Shown: positions 18,796-27,425 of the stretch, in pieces
Position numbering within the stretch: the stretch's first letter is position 1
How the letters are laid out: each line of letters starts with the position of its first letter
NCBI RefSeq assembly: GCF_001591265.1
Contig: NZ_BCUL01000001.1
Location: forward strand, 248,001-312,000
Reading direction: 5' to 3'
Source: Moraxella atlantae NBRC 14588
Lineage (GTDB): Bacteria; Pseudomonadota; Gammaproteobacteria; Pseudomonadales; Moraxellaceae
Length of the DNA stretch: 64,000 nt
Program-made: the position numbers and the translations under genes
The notes under the pieces: generated by a model
Seen by the model: the letters and a program-made list of their open reading frames with translations, nothing else
Told to the model about the DNA's origin: nothing
The model's database searches: none

Positions 18796-20616
18796 TTAAT
18801 TTGACAAGTTAGCGCGATGATCTGGTTGTTGGGTCACTGGCTGACTGGCAACGGCACTGGCGGATACGCTTGTTTGCGTCATATCAATATCAAACGATGG
18901 CGGCAAATAAAACACTTGACTGTCTTTAGTGGCATGTTTTAACGTCTCGCCCACCCCATGCGCCAACACCAACGCACGCGTGTTATACGCTGCCACGGTC
19001 TGCACAGGCTGCAACGTCAAACGGCAATAGCGTCGCTGGTAGCGACTGGTGACATCAAGCAAAGGTACACCCACACGGGCAAGCGTCTGATTTTCAGCAG
19101 GCGTGACTTCATGGCAGGCTAAACCATACGTTAGCGCGATGGCATCATTTGACGGGCGCAACGTATCAAACGCTACAATCTTGCCAGTCATGATGGCTGG
19201 TATGCCATGAGCCGCTTGCGTCGTTTGTTGAACAGCAGTCTGCGCCACCGATGCGCTTGGGACTGACGCGCTTAGGACTGACGCGCTTAGGACTGATTCA
19301 TCTAGGGCTGACGCGGCGCTATCATCGATGACAAACTGTAACGCCCATGCCGCAATCACACCTTGTTGGCGCAACTCTTGCTGCGGCTGGGTTTGTTGGG
19401 CGTGCCACATCGCCAACGCAGCCGTCGGTGCAAACGCTTGTGCAGGGGTGCTTAATGTCGGCAACACGGGCGTGGGTGCTGGCTGTACGTGGGTGCTTGC
19501 CACATTTGCGGTTAAAGAGTGTTGTATGCGGCTGTAATTACTCCACAATAACGCACCCACACCTACCAATACCGCAACACTTGCCACCACTGCCACATTG
19601 CGTCGCTGTTGGGTTGCTGCTGTCACCACTTGGTTGGCAGGCAGGGCGGATACAGGCGTACGGTTTTTTGTAGGTAGGTCTGTTGCTGCTGTTGGGCTGG
19701 CTGCTAGCGCGATTGGTGAGGTTGGCATACTGGGCGTTTTTTGGGGGGTGTCAGCCAGTGGCGCAATGCCGCGATAGCGTTCGGGCTGCTTGAGTAGTAC
19801 GATTAAGCTTTTGTCATCACCTGTCAAACGATACGTTGCAGGGCTGGCAAGCACGTCGCAGAGCATCGCCTCTGCGTCAGCGCATGATATGCTCGCGCAC
19901 AGATTAAACACCACATTGCCAAAAAACGGGCGGTACACCTGCGTTTGTGTGCTTGCGCCTGTAAATACCAAATCTGCGCAGCCGTCTGACATCAACGCCA
20001 ACAAATCCACCGCGCTGATATCCAACCAGCGCAGCATCAGCTGGCTTTGCCAATCAGCTTGGGTGATAAACTGCGTTTCATTGACATATTCGCCATCATC
20101 GCCTGCAAAGACTTGCAAATCACCAAAGTAATCCACCTGCGCGGTTTGGGTTGTATCATCCATCACAAAACTGCTGGTCATCAACGGGCTGTCACCGATT
20201 TGCACCAACAATGCCGCGTCCTCAACCACCAACACAGCACTAAGCGTGGTATGAAAATCACGCAAGCTCTGCCCTGCCGTCATCTGCTGCACCAGTTGGT
20301 CGCGGCTTTGGCTAAGGCGCGCCAGCACGGTTTGATTGATCATTTGGCGTGCTTGTGTGGTGTGGTGATCGGTCAGATCCTGCCCGATGACAAACAACGC
20401 TTGCCCCACCGCTTGGCAAAAATAATCTGCCCCCTGCTCGCTATGCGTGGCTGACCCTGCTCCATCACATACCACCGCCACCGTTACGCGCGCGTCTTGC
20501 CAAATATTGGCGCGGTCTTGGTTGGGCAAACCACTGTCGACATGTGCTTTGCCTATGCTGCTTGCGCAATACCCTTGCCAGCGATTGGCAGTTGCGTTGG
20601 TGTGATTATCGGTCAT
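18796..20616 (-). CDS. PP2C-type Ser/Thr phosphatase with membrane helix
   Basis: A 606-residue protein. The N-terminal PP2C domain (about 1-275) shows NQDR with Asp34, the CDGAGSATHSEQGA block with Asp51-Gly52, the later MSDGCADLVF and the metal-binding GDDKSL. These are the metal-coordinating positions of the PphC/PP2C_2 group. A linker, one membrane helix (about 339-358) and a C-terminal domain of unknown kind follow, presumably outside the membrane. A run of VLSAS-type repeats lies near residue 440. It follows the vWA gene by 40 bases and precedes the kinase by 15. It should reverse the kinase's phosphorylations. Confidence 0.85.
   Translation of the reverse strand: MTDNHTNATANRWQGYCASSIGKAHVDSGLPNQDRANIWQDARVTVAVVCDGAGSATHSEQGADYFCQAVGQALFVIGQDLTDHHTTQARQMINQTVLARLSQSRDQLVQQMTAGQSLRDFHTTLSAVLVVEDAALLVQIGDSPLMTSSFVMDDTTQTAQVDYFGDLQVFAGDDGEYVNETQFITQADWQSQLMLRWLDISAVDLLALMSDGCADLVFTGASTQTQVYRPFFGNVVFNLCASISCADAEAMLCDVLASPATYRLTGDDKSLIVLLKQPERYRGIAPLADTPQKTPSMPTSPIALAASPTAATDLPTKNRTPVSALPANQVVTAATQQRRNVAVVASVAVLVGVGALLWSNYSRIQHSLTANVASTHVQPAPTPVLPTLSTPAQAFAPTAALAMWHAQQTQPQQELRQQGVIAAWALQFVIDDSAASALDESVLSASVLSASVPSASVAQTAVQQTTQAAHGIPAIMTGKIVAFDTLRPSNDAIALTYGLACHEVTPAENQTLARVGVPLLDVTSRYQRRYCRLTLQPVQTVAAYNTRALVLAHGVGETLKHATKDSQVFYLPPSFDIDMTQTSVSASAVASQPVTQQPDHRANLSN
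19246..19315 (-). repeat. 15-bp tandem repeat inside the PP2C gene
   Basis: The plus-strand unit GACTGACGCGCTTAG occurs twice exactly (19261-19275 and 19276-19290), with diverged units on both sides. It encodes repeats of the type VLSAS in the extracytoplasmic part of the phosphatase. The unit length keeps the reading frame. Confidence 0.8.
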
Positions 20617-20656
20617 ATTTATATTAACACTTTTTAAAATTTTTTAAATAATATTG

Positions 20657-21403
20657 TCAATAGTTTTGAATAGTTGCCCACGGCGAAATACTGCCGAGCT
20701 GCACCGTCTCCCCTGGTGCAGATTGCGACATGGTCTTAAGACTTGCCGATAGCCAAACAAAAAACTCAACAAATTTGACCGAATTAAGCGGCATCGGAGG
20801 GGTGAGCGTGGATAACTGGCGCAACGTGTTAAGCTCCTGCGTGCCTGCGTCAATGGCAATTGGGTAGATGATACACTGCCCGTTTTGCTCTGCCGCTTGG
20901 CATTGCTGTACCGCCGCTTGCCACACATCGCGGTTGTCGGTTGGTAGCCCATCGGTCATGGCAATAATCCATGGGCGCGTGTAGCTGATGCCATTGTCAC
21001 GCAAATTGGCGCGTTCGTCCTCGATGAGGTTTAATGCCAACAACATGCCCTGCCCAAGCGGCGTCATGCCGTTTTGGCGAAACACGATCGGCATAAAATC
21101 CACCGCATCTGTCCATGTCATCATCAATTCTGCCGTGTCATTGGGACCACCGACAATCACAATCGCCAGTCGCACACGGTTACGCGCGGTTTCATCGGTC
21201 ATCAAGTCGTGGTAAAACGCGGCAATGCCTTCATTGAGCATATCAATGCGCCGCTTGCCGTTGCCTGCTGCAATTTCCATCGAACCCGACAAATCCAGCA
21301 CCAATACGCACAGCGTGCGCTGGGCGACGTTGTTGCCGTAGTCAATCGGGCGAAATTGGCTATTGCCTTGTGGTGTGTAGGTGGTGGCGGGCGTGGGCTG
21401 CAT
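20657..21403 (-). CDS. von Willebrand factor A domain protein (TerY/YegL-like)
   Basis: A 248-residue single-domain vWA protein without signal peptide. The metal-ion-dependent adhesion site is complete: Asp37-x-Ser39-x-Ser41 in DLSGSM, the Thr in GMTPLGQG and the Asp in MTDGLPTD. E. coli YegL and TerY are the nearest named relatives. It is the first gene of the seven-gene unit and has an AGGA eight bases before the ATG. In TerY-P triads a vWA protein accompanies a PP2C phosphatase and a kinase, exactly the order seen here. Its partner is unknown. Confidence 0.85.
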   Translation of the reverse strand: MQPTPATTYTPQGNSQFRPIDYGNNVAQRTLCVLVLDLSGSMEIAAGNGKRRIDMLNEGIAAFYHDLMTDETARNRVRLAIVIVGGPNDTAELMMTWTDAVDFMPIVFRQNGMTPLGQGMLLALNLIEDERANLRDNGISYTRPWIIAMTDGLPTDNRDVWQAAVQQCQAAEQNGQCIIYPIAIDAGTQELNTLRQLSTLTPPMPLNSVKFVEFFVWLSASLKTMSQSAPGETVQLGSISPWATIQNY

Positions 21404-21687
21404 ACGGTTTTTCCTTTTTCCTACTTAGCGCTGGGCATTTAGTGTAGCAAAGTTGGCAGGCAGATGGCGATTTTGTAGATGAAATTTGGGTGAATGTTTT
21501 TTGCCATCCAACAAAATGCAATCAGCGGTCGATCATGGCTTACGGCTCGATCAAAAAAGTGCCCATCATAGCGCAGATTTATACAGGCAATTTTGCTGCT
21601 TTGGCTTAATTTGGTAAACCATAAAATGGATAAAAAACAACCGTCTAACCAACAAACCGCAACCTAAAAAACGGCTGATAAACAAAC

Positions 21688-21716
21688 CCCCTACACACAG
21701 GTGTAAGGGGATTTGT
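21688..21716 (-). terminator. stem-loop after the aminotransferase gene
   Basis: CCCCTACAC and GTGTAAGGGG pair with one bulged base around a short loop, about 35 bases after the aminotransferase stop, with only a weak T-rich stretch following on the minus strand. The rest of the 350-base gap (21404-21753) shows no gene. Confidence 0.4.
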
Positions 21717-21753
21717 GATTGATGCAGTTGGCTAAAACCTAGCCGATCGCCAA

Positions 21754-22959
21754 TTAGGCGTTGTCATTTGCCAACACCGCAGCCATTGCATTGGCAATAT
21801 AATCGATGTTGCGTGAATTCAAGCCTGCCACACACATCCGACCGTTGCCAACCATATACACGGCAAAATCATCTTGCAAGCGTTGGACTTGCTCAGGTGT
21901 GAGCCCTGTGAAGCTAAACATACCGTTTTGCTTGGTTAGGTATTCAAAGCTGCGTCCAGCAACTTTTTGCTCAAGTGCTTCGCGCAGCTGTGCACGCATG
22001 GCGCGGATGCGATCGCGCATGACATACACCTCACCGACCCACTGTTCAAACAGCGCGTCATCATTCATCACGATATCAACCACATGGCCGCCATGTGAGG
22101 CTGGACTTGAGTAGATTCGACGAATGGTGTATTTAAGCTGGCCGTGTACCAACTTGGCTTGCGCCGCGTCTTGACAAACCACCGACAAACCGCCCACGCG
22201 CTCACCGTACAGCGATAGGTTTTTAGAAAACGAATTACTGACAAAAAAGCTTAAGCCCAGCTCCGCTGCACGGCGAATGGCGTACGCATCCGCGTCCATA
22301 TCCTCGCCAAAGCCTTGATACGCGATATCCATAAACGCAAGCAAGCGTTTATTTTTAATGACATCCAATACTTGATCCCATTGCTCACGTGTTAAATCCA
22401 CGCCCGTTGGGTTGTGGCAGCAAGGGTGTAACAATACCACGTCATTGGGGTTTAGCTTGTCCAAAAACGCGAGCATGTCATCAATGCGCACGCCATTGGT
22501 TGCAGGGTCATAGTACGGATATTTACCAACTTCAAAACCTGAACCTTCAAAAATCCCGATATGGTTGCCCCAGGTTGGGTCACTGACATAGCATTTGGCT
22601 TCAGGAAACCACGCATGAATAAAATCTGCACCAACTTTGAGCGCGCCTGAACCGCCAATCGTTGCCACAGTTGCCACACGTCCATCTTTGATAACCTGCG
22701 CATCTTTGCCAAATAGCAAACGCTGACAGGCCGCACGATAACCAGGCAAGCCGTCCATCGGCAAATATGGACGTGGCTTAATGGGATTGGCAATGCGTTC
22801 TTCAGCCTGTTTGACTGACTCAAGCACAGGCAAGCGCCCATCATCGTCGTAGTACACACCCACGCCCAGATTGACCTTGTCGCCGCGTAAATCCTCATCG
22901 TGCTTTTGCATCAAACCCAAAATTGGGTCGCCAGCGTAGGCTGTTAAATGGCTAAACAT
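21754..22959 (-). CDS. aromatic/aspartate aminotransferase (class I)
   Basis: A 401-residue PLP-dependent aminotransferase of the AspC/TyrB group, swapping amino groups between aspartate or aromatic amino acids and 2-oxoglutarate. The PLP lysine is Lys246 in SNSFSKNLSLYGERVGG. NLGVGVYYDDDG near the start, HPCCHNPTG in the middle and NGMFSFTGL near the end are family segments. The length fits. TyrB and AspC cannot be separated by eye, so no symbol is given. It is preceded by an AAGGAG and is transcribed alone. Confidence 0.85.
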   Translation of the reverse strand: MFSHLTAYAGDPILGLMQKHDEDLRGDKVNLGVGVYYDDDGRLPVLESVKQAEERIANPIKPRPYLPMDGLPGYRAACQRLLFGKDAQVIKDGRVATVATIGGSGALKVGADFIHAWFPEAKCYVSDPTWGNHIGIFEGSGFEVGKYPYYDPATNGVRIDDMLAFLDKLNPNDVVLLHPCCHNPTGVDLTREQWDQVLDVIKNKRLLAFMDIAYQGFGEDMDADAYAIRRAAELGLSFFVSNSFSKNLSLYGERVGGLSVVCQDAAQAKLVHGQLKYTIRRIYSSPASHGGHVVDIVMNDDALFEQWVGEVYVMRDRIRAMRAQLREALEQKVAGRSFEYLTKQNGMFSFTGLTPEQVQRLQDDFAVYMVGNGRMCVAGLNSRNIDYIANAMAAVLANDNA

Positions 22960-23095
22960 GTTAGCTCCTTATGGTTGTTAGTAAAGGTTGTTTGTTGTCA
23001 TGCTAAATCTTACAAAATGGCCATAGCATAGCACTTTGTCAGTCAAACATAAAGCCTAGACCACATTTTGCCAAAACTATACGCCGCTGCGGTTG

Positions 23096-24295
23096 CTAAC
23101 GAATTGCCACCCAACTGTAATTTTTTAGCATTCTGCCCAAGCCATTTTTCCAGCCACGGGCGTTTGGGATATAAGCTTGCGCGTGGTTGAGCTCAAAGCC
23201 GTACGCGTGATTGCCGTACGCCATCAAGTACTCGCCATCCAAAAAACCTGCCTGCCCAATAACAAAGCCGCTGCCTTGATTAAATCTGGCTTGCGCTGCG
23301 TTACCCAGCAATGTTGCGTTGATGGCAACATAACCATGCCCTGCATTGTGATTGGCAGTGGCTTTGGTGATGTCAATGCTGGCATAATGACGGGCAAAAA
23401 AACCGCCCACGGTGTTTTCATTCGCCATGCAGCGATTTGCTAAAATGCGCCCGCCGTTGTCAGCAAAAAAACCATAGCCAAAATTTTGATACGCATTGGT
23501 TCGCCGATTGATACTGTTGGCACTTAGCACGCCATTGTGCAATGCCAAATAGCCATGACGGTTGTCATTCGCGCTGCTGTCGTGACACCACAGTGAGCCA
23601 TTGGTCAGCGCATAAAAGCCTGCCATGTGGTTGTGAGCGGCGTTGCTACAATCGGCATTGATAAACCCACCCGATTCTGCACAAAAACCAAAACCCAAAT
23701 CCTCAACCACATGCGCGCAGTGATACGCCTCACAGTGCTGAGCATCCATCGAGCCTGCATACGCAAAAAACCCCACATCGCCTGCAAATTGCACAATCAC
23801 ACCCGGTTCACAGCGAACGCTTGCGCCATATCGCGCTGCGATGCCATAATAAAAATGATTCACGCGCACACCTGTACCCACCAGCAGTTGGCTGTTATAA
23901 GCGCACATGATGCCTGCGCCATAGCTTTCATCCGCCCATTGACCGTAACTTAAAAACCCACCATGCCCATTGATGGTCACGCCGTCTATTTTAAAAATAC
24001 CGTTACCACGCTGTAGCAAAAACCCGCACCGATTATCCAAACTACTAAAATGCAGCTGAACGTTTTCAGGATGCGCAACATTGCCGATAATTTCGACCTT
24101 ATCACTAAAAAAATCGATCTCTATTTGGTCAAAATAGTACACACCATCGGCGATTTTTATTTGAAAAAAGCGTTCATCGCCATAATCAGTAATTTGGCGT
24201 TTGCAGTAATTCAGCGCGTCGGTAATTGTGGCAAATCGGCTGGGTACAGCTAGAATCTGAAAGCCTGATTGGTCAAAACGAGTCATAAATGTCAT
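23096..24295 (-). CDS. right-handed beta-helix (pectin-lyase-like) protein
   Basis: A 399-residue protein with an N-terminal domain followed by repeating rungs such as GYGFFADNG, HGYLALHNG and AGHGYVAINA, each around 22-24 residues with conserved Gly/Asn turns. This is the pattern of a parallel beta-helix, as in polysaccharide-binding or -cleaving proteins. There is no signal peptide, which is unusual for a secreted lyase, and no catalytic set is evident. It begins six bases after the WavE-like gene, so the pair is probably one operon concerned with surface glycan. Confidence 0.7.
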   Translation of the reverse strand: MTFMTRFDQSGFQILAVPSRFATITDALNYCKRQITDYGDERFFQIKIADGVYYFDQIEIDFFSDKVEIIGNVAHPENVQLHFSSLDNRCGFLLQRGNGIFKIDGVTINGHGGFLSYGQWADESYGAGIMCAYNSQLLVGTGVRVNHFYYGIAARYGASVRCEPGVIVQFAGDVGFFAYAGSMDAQHCEAYHCAHVVEDLGFGFCAESGGFINADCSNAAHNHMAGFYALTNGSLWCHDSSANDNRHGYLALHNGVLSANSINRRTNAYQNFGYGFFADNGGRILANRCMANENTVGGFFARHYASIDITKATANHNAGHGYVAINATLLGNAAQARFNQGSGFVIGQAGFLDGEYLMAYGNHAYGFELNHAQAYIPNARGWKNGLGRMLKNYSWVAIR

Positions 24296-24301
24296 GGGTG
24301 T

Positions 24302-25396
24302 TTAGGGATATAGCCGAGCCAAAATCTTACGCCGCTTAGGTGGATGCGCGCGCTCAAATGCCCTACGCGCCGCTTGTTTTTGCCGCGCTCTTGCCTGTGC
24401 GTGTCCAAGCCTTGTGGCATCGGGATTGGGCAGCTGCCAATAATCACAAAATAGCTGATACCAGTCATCGTGACTGATGCAATTTAGCCGCATAAATTCA
24501 TCGGTATATGCCCATGCGTATTTTGGCAAAGCAAGTCCAAACGCTGCCGTATCAAGCACAATGATGTGACGCGCCAAAAAATCTTGGTGCGCCTGCAAAA
24601 TACGTGGCGTGATTTGATTGTAGTATGCTGGCGTGACAAACCCACGCGCGTTGGCATAATGGGTAGCAATATGCTGCTCAACTGCAAGCCGCGTACGAAA
24701 TGCATCATTGCCGTAACTTGCCTCGATGTCATGCTCGTGGTATTCAAAGTAGCGTGCATCCGCCTCACGCATCAATGGCACTGACCAATACGCCTGCAAC
24801 GCTTCGGTTGTACCAAACTGCGCCCAATCGCTGATATGATACGCCATGTGCTCATACACATTTGGGTCAATGGTGAACAAATGCGGCACCACAATCGGCG
24901 CATACGCTGGGCGTGTATTTGTTGGCGCGTGTTGGGCGTGATTATCCGCGTTTTGATGAGTGAAAACTTTGTTTTGATGAGTGAAAACTTTTTGCTGATA
25001 ATATTGGTAGTAATCAAGTAATTGATGGGAGGTCAAATAGCTGTCAGTGCGTAACTTGATGGCGTATGGCGTAGTCGCCACCTGTAGCCCTGCCAAGGTT
25101 GACACAATTTGCCGATTAACATTGTTGGGTGCATGGTAACCAAACTTGATATTTGGCAACCCTCCAGGGTCTGGCGATCGCACGATGTGATCAATGCCCA
25201 ATTGTTCGGCAGTTGCCCATTTTTTAGGCAAACTTACGCTTTGCCACGTGGATAAAATAATGTGAGCTTGTGGATAAGCGGCTTTGGTACGCGTCACGTT
25301 ATACAAAAAATCACTGCCATCGTCATTGCCTGTACCAAGATTTTGGGTATTGAGCCCACCTTGAAAAATAATCGTGACTTGACTGCTATCTGGCAT
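24302..25396 (-). CDS. WavE-like lipopolysaccharide synthesis protein
   Basis: A 364-residue protein resembling the WavE family, first known from Vibrio LPS core synthesis. Landmarks are VTIIFQGGLN at the start, ILSTWQ, IKLRTDSYL and the late HDDWYQLF. The LRTDSYL segment may be the nucleotide-sugar site of a glycosyltransferase fold. A perfect 21-bp duplication inserts a second KVFTHQN near residue 140. A consensus promoter ends close to its ATG, so the leader would be very short. The beta-helix gene follows at six bases. Confidence 0.75.
   Translation of the reverse strand: MPDSSQVTIIFQGGLNTQNLGTGNDDGSDFLYNVTRTKAAYPQAHIILSTWQSVSLPKKWATAEQLGIDHIVRSPDPGGLPNIKFGYHAPNNVNRQIVSTLAGLQVATTPYAIKLRTDSYLTSHQLLDYYQYYQQKVFTHQNKVFTHQNADNHAQHAPTNTRPAYAPIVVPHLFTIDPNVYEHMAYHISDWAQFGTTEALQAYWSVPLMREADARYFEYHEHDIEASYGNDAFRTRLAVEQHIATHYANARGFVTPAYYNQITPRILQAHQDFLARHIIVLDTAAFGLALPKYAWAYTDEFMRLNCISHDDWYQLFCDYWQLPNPDATRLGHAQARARQKQAARRAFERAHPPKRRKILARLYP
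24951..24992 (-). repeat. 21-bp tandem duplication in the WavE-like gene
   Basis: Two copies, differing at the last base, each begin TTTTGATGAGTGAAAACTTT on the plus strand (24951-24971 and 24972-24992). They encode KVFTHQN twice in frame. Confidence 0.85.
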
Positions 25397-25412
25397 AGTA
25401 TGATCTCAAATT

Positions 25413-25441
25413 ATTATAGGATATTAAATTTTGCTTGGCAG
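25413..25441 (-). promoter_or_regulatory. promoter of the WavE/beta-helix operon
   Basis: On the minus strand CTGCCA (four of six to TTGACA) is followed after 17 bases by a perfect TATAAT, 16 bases before the WavE ATG. The transcript would be nearly leaderless. Confidence 0.55.
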
Positions 25442-25492
25442 GCTATCATAAAATAAAACGCGCCATAATTTAAGAGCGCACGACAATTATAT

Positions 25493-25521
25493 TTGACTTA
25501 GCGCACTGCTTAACATACGAT
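25493..25521 (+). promoter_or_regulatory. promoter of the MliC-like lipoprotein gene
   Basis: TTGACT, a 17-base spacer and TACGAT form a good sigma-70 promoter 58 bases before the ATG at 25580, divergent from the WavE promoter. Confidence 0.65.
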
Positions 25522-25579
25522 AGTATGCCGAAGGTCTAATCAAGCCTATTGTTAATTTACATATTAAACAGGAAAAACG

Positions 25580-26014
25580 ATGAAAACATTGCTAAACATC
25601 ACCGCCGTAACCGCACTTAGCGCAGCCGCTTTGGTTGGTTGTAACTCAACTGCGCCAAATAACGCCAAAACCACCACAGCGGTACAAACCACAACCACCA
25701 CACAAAATACAACACACATTGCCGCGCAGCCTGTTGTCGTGCAAACCACCACCCAAGCCGTCACACGCACGTTTCGTTGCCAAAACGGTTTTATGCCAAA
25801 AATCACCTATCTAAACACCAACCAAGCGCAAATTAGCGTACAAGGTAAAACCCAAGTGCTTAATATTGCCACCTCAGGCTCAGGCGCGCGCTATGTGGCA
25901 ACCACAGGTATGTGGGGGACAGGTGCAGAATGGCACGAAAAAGGCAATGAAGCGATTTTCACCTTTAAGGGCACGGACGGCTCAACGGTAGAAACCGCTT
26001 GCCAAGCCATGTAA
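25580..26014 (+). CDS. MliC-like lipoprotein (putative C-type lysozyme inhibitor)
   Basis: A 144-residue lipoprotein. A signal peptide ends in the lipobox LVGC with the lipidated Cys21. A Thr/Gln-rich linker follows, then a domain of about 80 residues with FRCQNG at its start, ATSGSGARYV in the middle, the WHEKGNEAIFTF segment and a final Cys before the end. This matches the MliC/PliC fold, whose members block host C-type lysozyme. The two Cys of the domain could form its disulfide. It has its own promoter and terminator, so it is transcribed alone. An AGGA precedes the ATG. Confidence 0.75.
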   Translation: MKTLLNITAVTALSAAALVGCNSTAPNNAKTTTAVQTTTTTQNTTHIAAQPVVVQTTTQAVTRTFRCQNGFMPKITYLNTNQAQISVQGKTQVLNIATSGSGARYVATTGMWGTGAEWHEKGNEAIFTFKGTDGSTVETACQAM

Positions 26015-26040
26015 TTTGCTGGCGTTTTTTTTTAATCCAA

Positions 26041-26072
26041 GGGATTAGCCTGTTTCGGCTAGTCCTTTTTTG
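26041..26072. terminator. shared terminator between the lipoprotein gene and rluD
   Basis: GGATTAGCC and GGCTAGTCC pair (one G-T wobble) around a short loop, followed by six T on the plus strand. It ends the lipoprotein transcript. The TAG stop of rluD lies inside the right arm, at 26059-26061. Confidence 0.75.
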
Positions 26073-27174
26073 TTAAAACATCAATCAACACCTGCATATC
26101 CGCTGCCAAAGGTGCTTGCACACGCACCGCCTGCCCCGTGATGGGATGCACAAAGCCCAGCTCATACGCGTGCAACGCTTGCCGCGCAAAGTCATTGACT
26201 TGTGTCTGCTGCGCTGTGTTCAGATGTTTGCATAATTTCGCCGTTTGGCGCGTCGATCCATATATAGGATCTCCCAGCAACGGGCAACCAATATGCGCCA
26301 AATGCACACGGATTTGGTGCGTACGCCCGGTCTCTAAGCGCAAATCCGCCAACACCAACCCGTCCGTGACGGGTGTTAGCTGATCAACGTGTGTCACGGC
26401 AGGCTTACCGCTTGAGGTCACCGCCATTTTGGTGCGCTGGCTGGCGTGCCGCCCAATCGGTGCATCAATCGTACGCGGTAAGCTGGCAAGCGTATCGGTA
26501 TCAGCCAATGCCAATGCTTGGTAGCGGCGATATACGGTTTTGTCTTTAAGCTGCGCGATCAACGCCAATTGGGTTTTGTGGTCTTTAGCAATAATTAATA
26601 GCCCCGTGGTGTCCTTGTCGATTCGATGCACCAACCCAGCACGCGGCAATACGCGGCTATCGGGGTAATGATACAGTAGCGCATTGACCAAGGTGCCCGT
26701 CCAGTTGCCTGCCCCTGGATGCACGACCAAGCCTGCAGGTTTGTTGACCACCAACAAATACGCATCTTCAAACACGATATCTAACGGGATATTTTCGGGT
26801 AAATCTGCTTGTGCTGCCTGTAATGCTGCATAAAGCGCGACCACATCGCCTGCCTTGACGCGGTATTTGGGTTTTTGTGTCATGCCATTGATGGTTAATG
26901 CGCCATCATTGAGCCAATCTTTGACCTGCTCACGCGAAAAATCTGCCAACCAATGACTTGCAACTTTATCGATACGTTCACCTGCCTGCGTGTCACTGAT
27001 CGTCATTGACTGCTGCAAAACGCTCGGCGCGGCTAGACCTTGCGCCGCATTTTGTGCCTGTATGAATCCATCGCTGTCATCATCAAAATCGCTATGATCA
27101 GCCTTTAAATCAGCCAAAGTGGTTGGTGTGTTTGCATCATCAAAACGGGTTACATCAGTTGCGGCTGTCGTCAT
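26059..27174 (-). CDS. rluD: 23S rRNA pseudouridine synthase RluD
   Basis: A 371-residue enzyme that makes pseudouridines in helix 69 of 23S rRNA. It shows an S4 RNA-binding domain (about 58-115, ERIDKVASHWL), the linker into VVNKPAGLVVHPG, the catalytic block HRIDKDTTGLL and the late GRTHQIRVHLAHIG. The first 55 residues are an extra acidic stretch beyond the E. coli form. It is divergent from bamD, an arrangement known in gammaproteobacteria. An extended -10 TATAAT lies about 80 bases upstream. Confidence 0.9.
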   Translation of the reverse strand: MTTAATDVTRFDDANTPTTLADLKADHSDFDDDSDGFIQAQNAAQGLAAPSVLQQSMTISDTQAGERIDKVASHWLADFSREQVKDWLNDGALTINGMTQKPKYRVKAGDVVALYAALQAAQADLPENIPLDIVFEDAYLLVVNKPAGLVVHPGAGNWTGTLVNALLYHYPDSRVLPRAGLVHRIDKDTTGLLIIAKDHKTQLALIAQLKDKTVYRRYQALALADTDTLASLPRTIDAPIGRHASQRTKMAVTSSGKPAVTHVDQLTPVTDGLVLADLRLETGRTHQIRVHLAHIGCPLLGDPIYGSTRQTAKLCKHLNTAQQTQVNDFARQALHAYELGFVHPITGQAVRVQAPLAADMQVLIDVLTKKD

Positions 27175-27254
27175 GGTGGCGTTACTTTGATTACTCAGGT
27201 TAATTGCTTGGGTTACTTGGCTAAAAACTTTATTTGGCTAAAAATTGACTTTGC

Positions 27255-27263
27255 ATTATAGCA
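27255..27263 (-). promoter_or_regulatory. extended -10 element upstream of rluD
   Basis: The minus strand reads TGCTATAAT, a perfect -10 with the extended TG. No good -35 lies 17 bases further up, which an extended -10 can tolerate. Confidence 0.5.
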
Positions 27264-27425
27264 TGATACAAGCCAAGCGTTTTGGTGGTTCAAATTTCAC
27301 TACAGCCACGCCGCCAAAATATGCTAGACTTAGCAGAATTTTTGATTGATAAATTTTTGCGGTTGTTACAGATTTTTTATAGCTATACGGCGCGAGCAAA
27401 ACGCGCCCATCAAGAGGGTGTCGCC

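Noticed and set aside
20657-21403. A tellurite-resistance locus
   Set aside because: The vWA protein is TerY-like, but no terB, terC, terD or terE gene is present.
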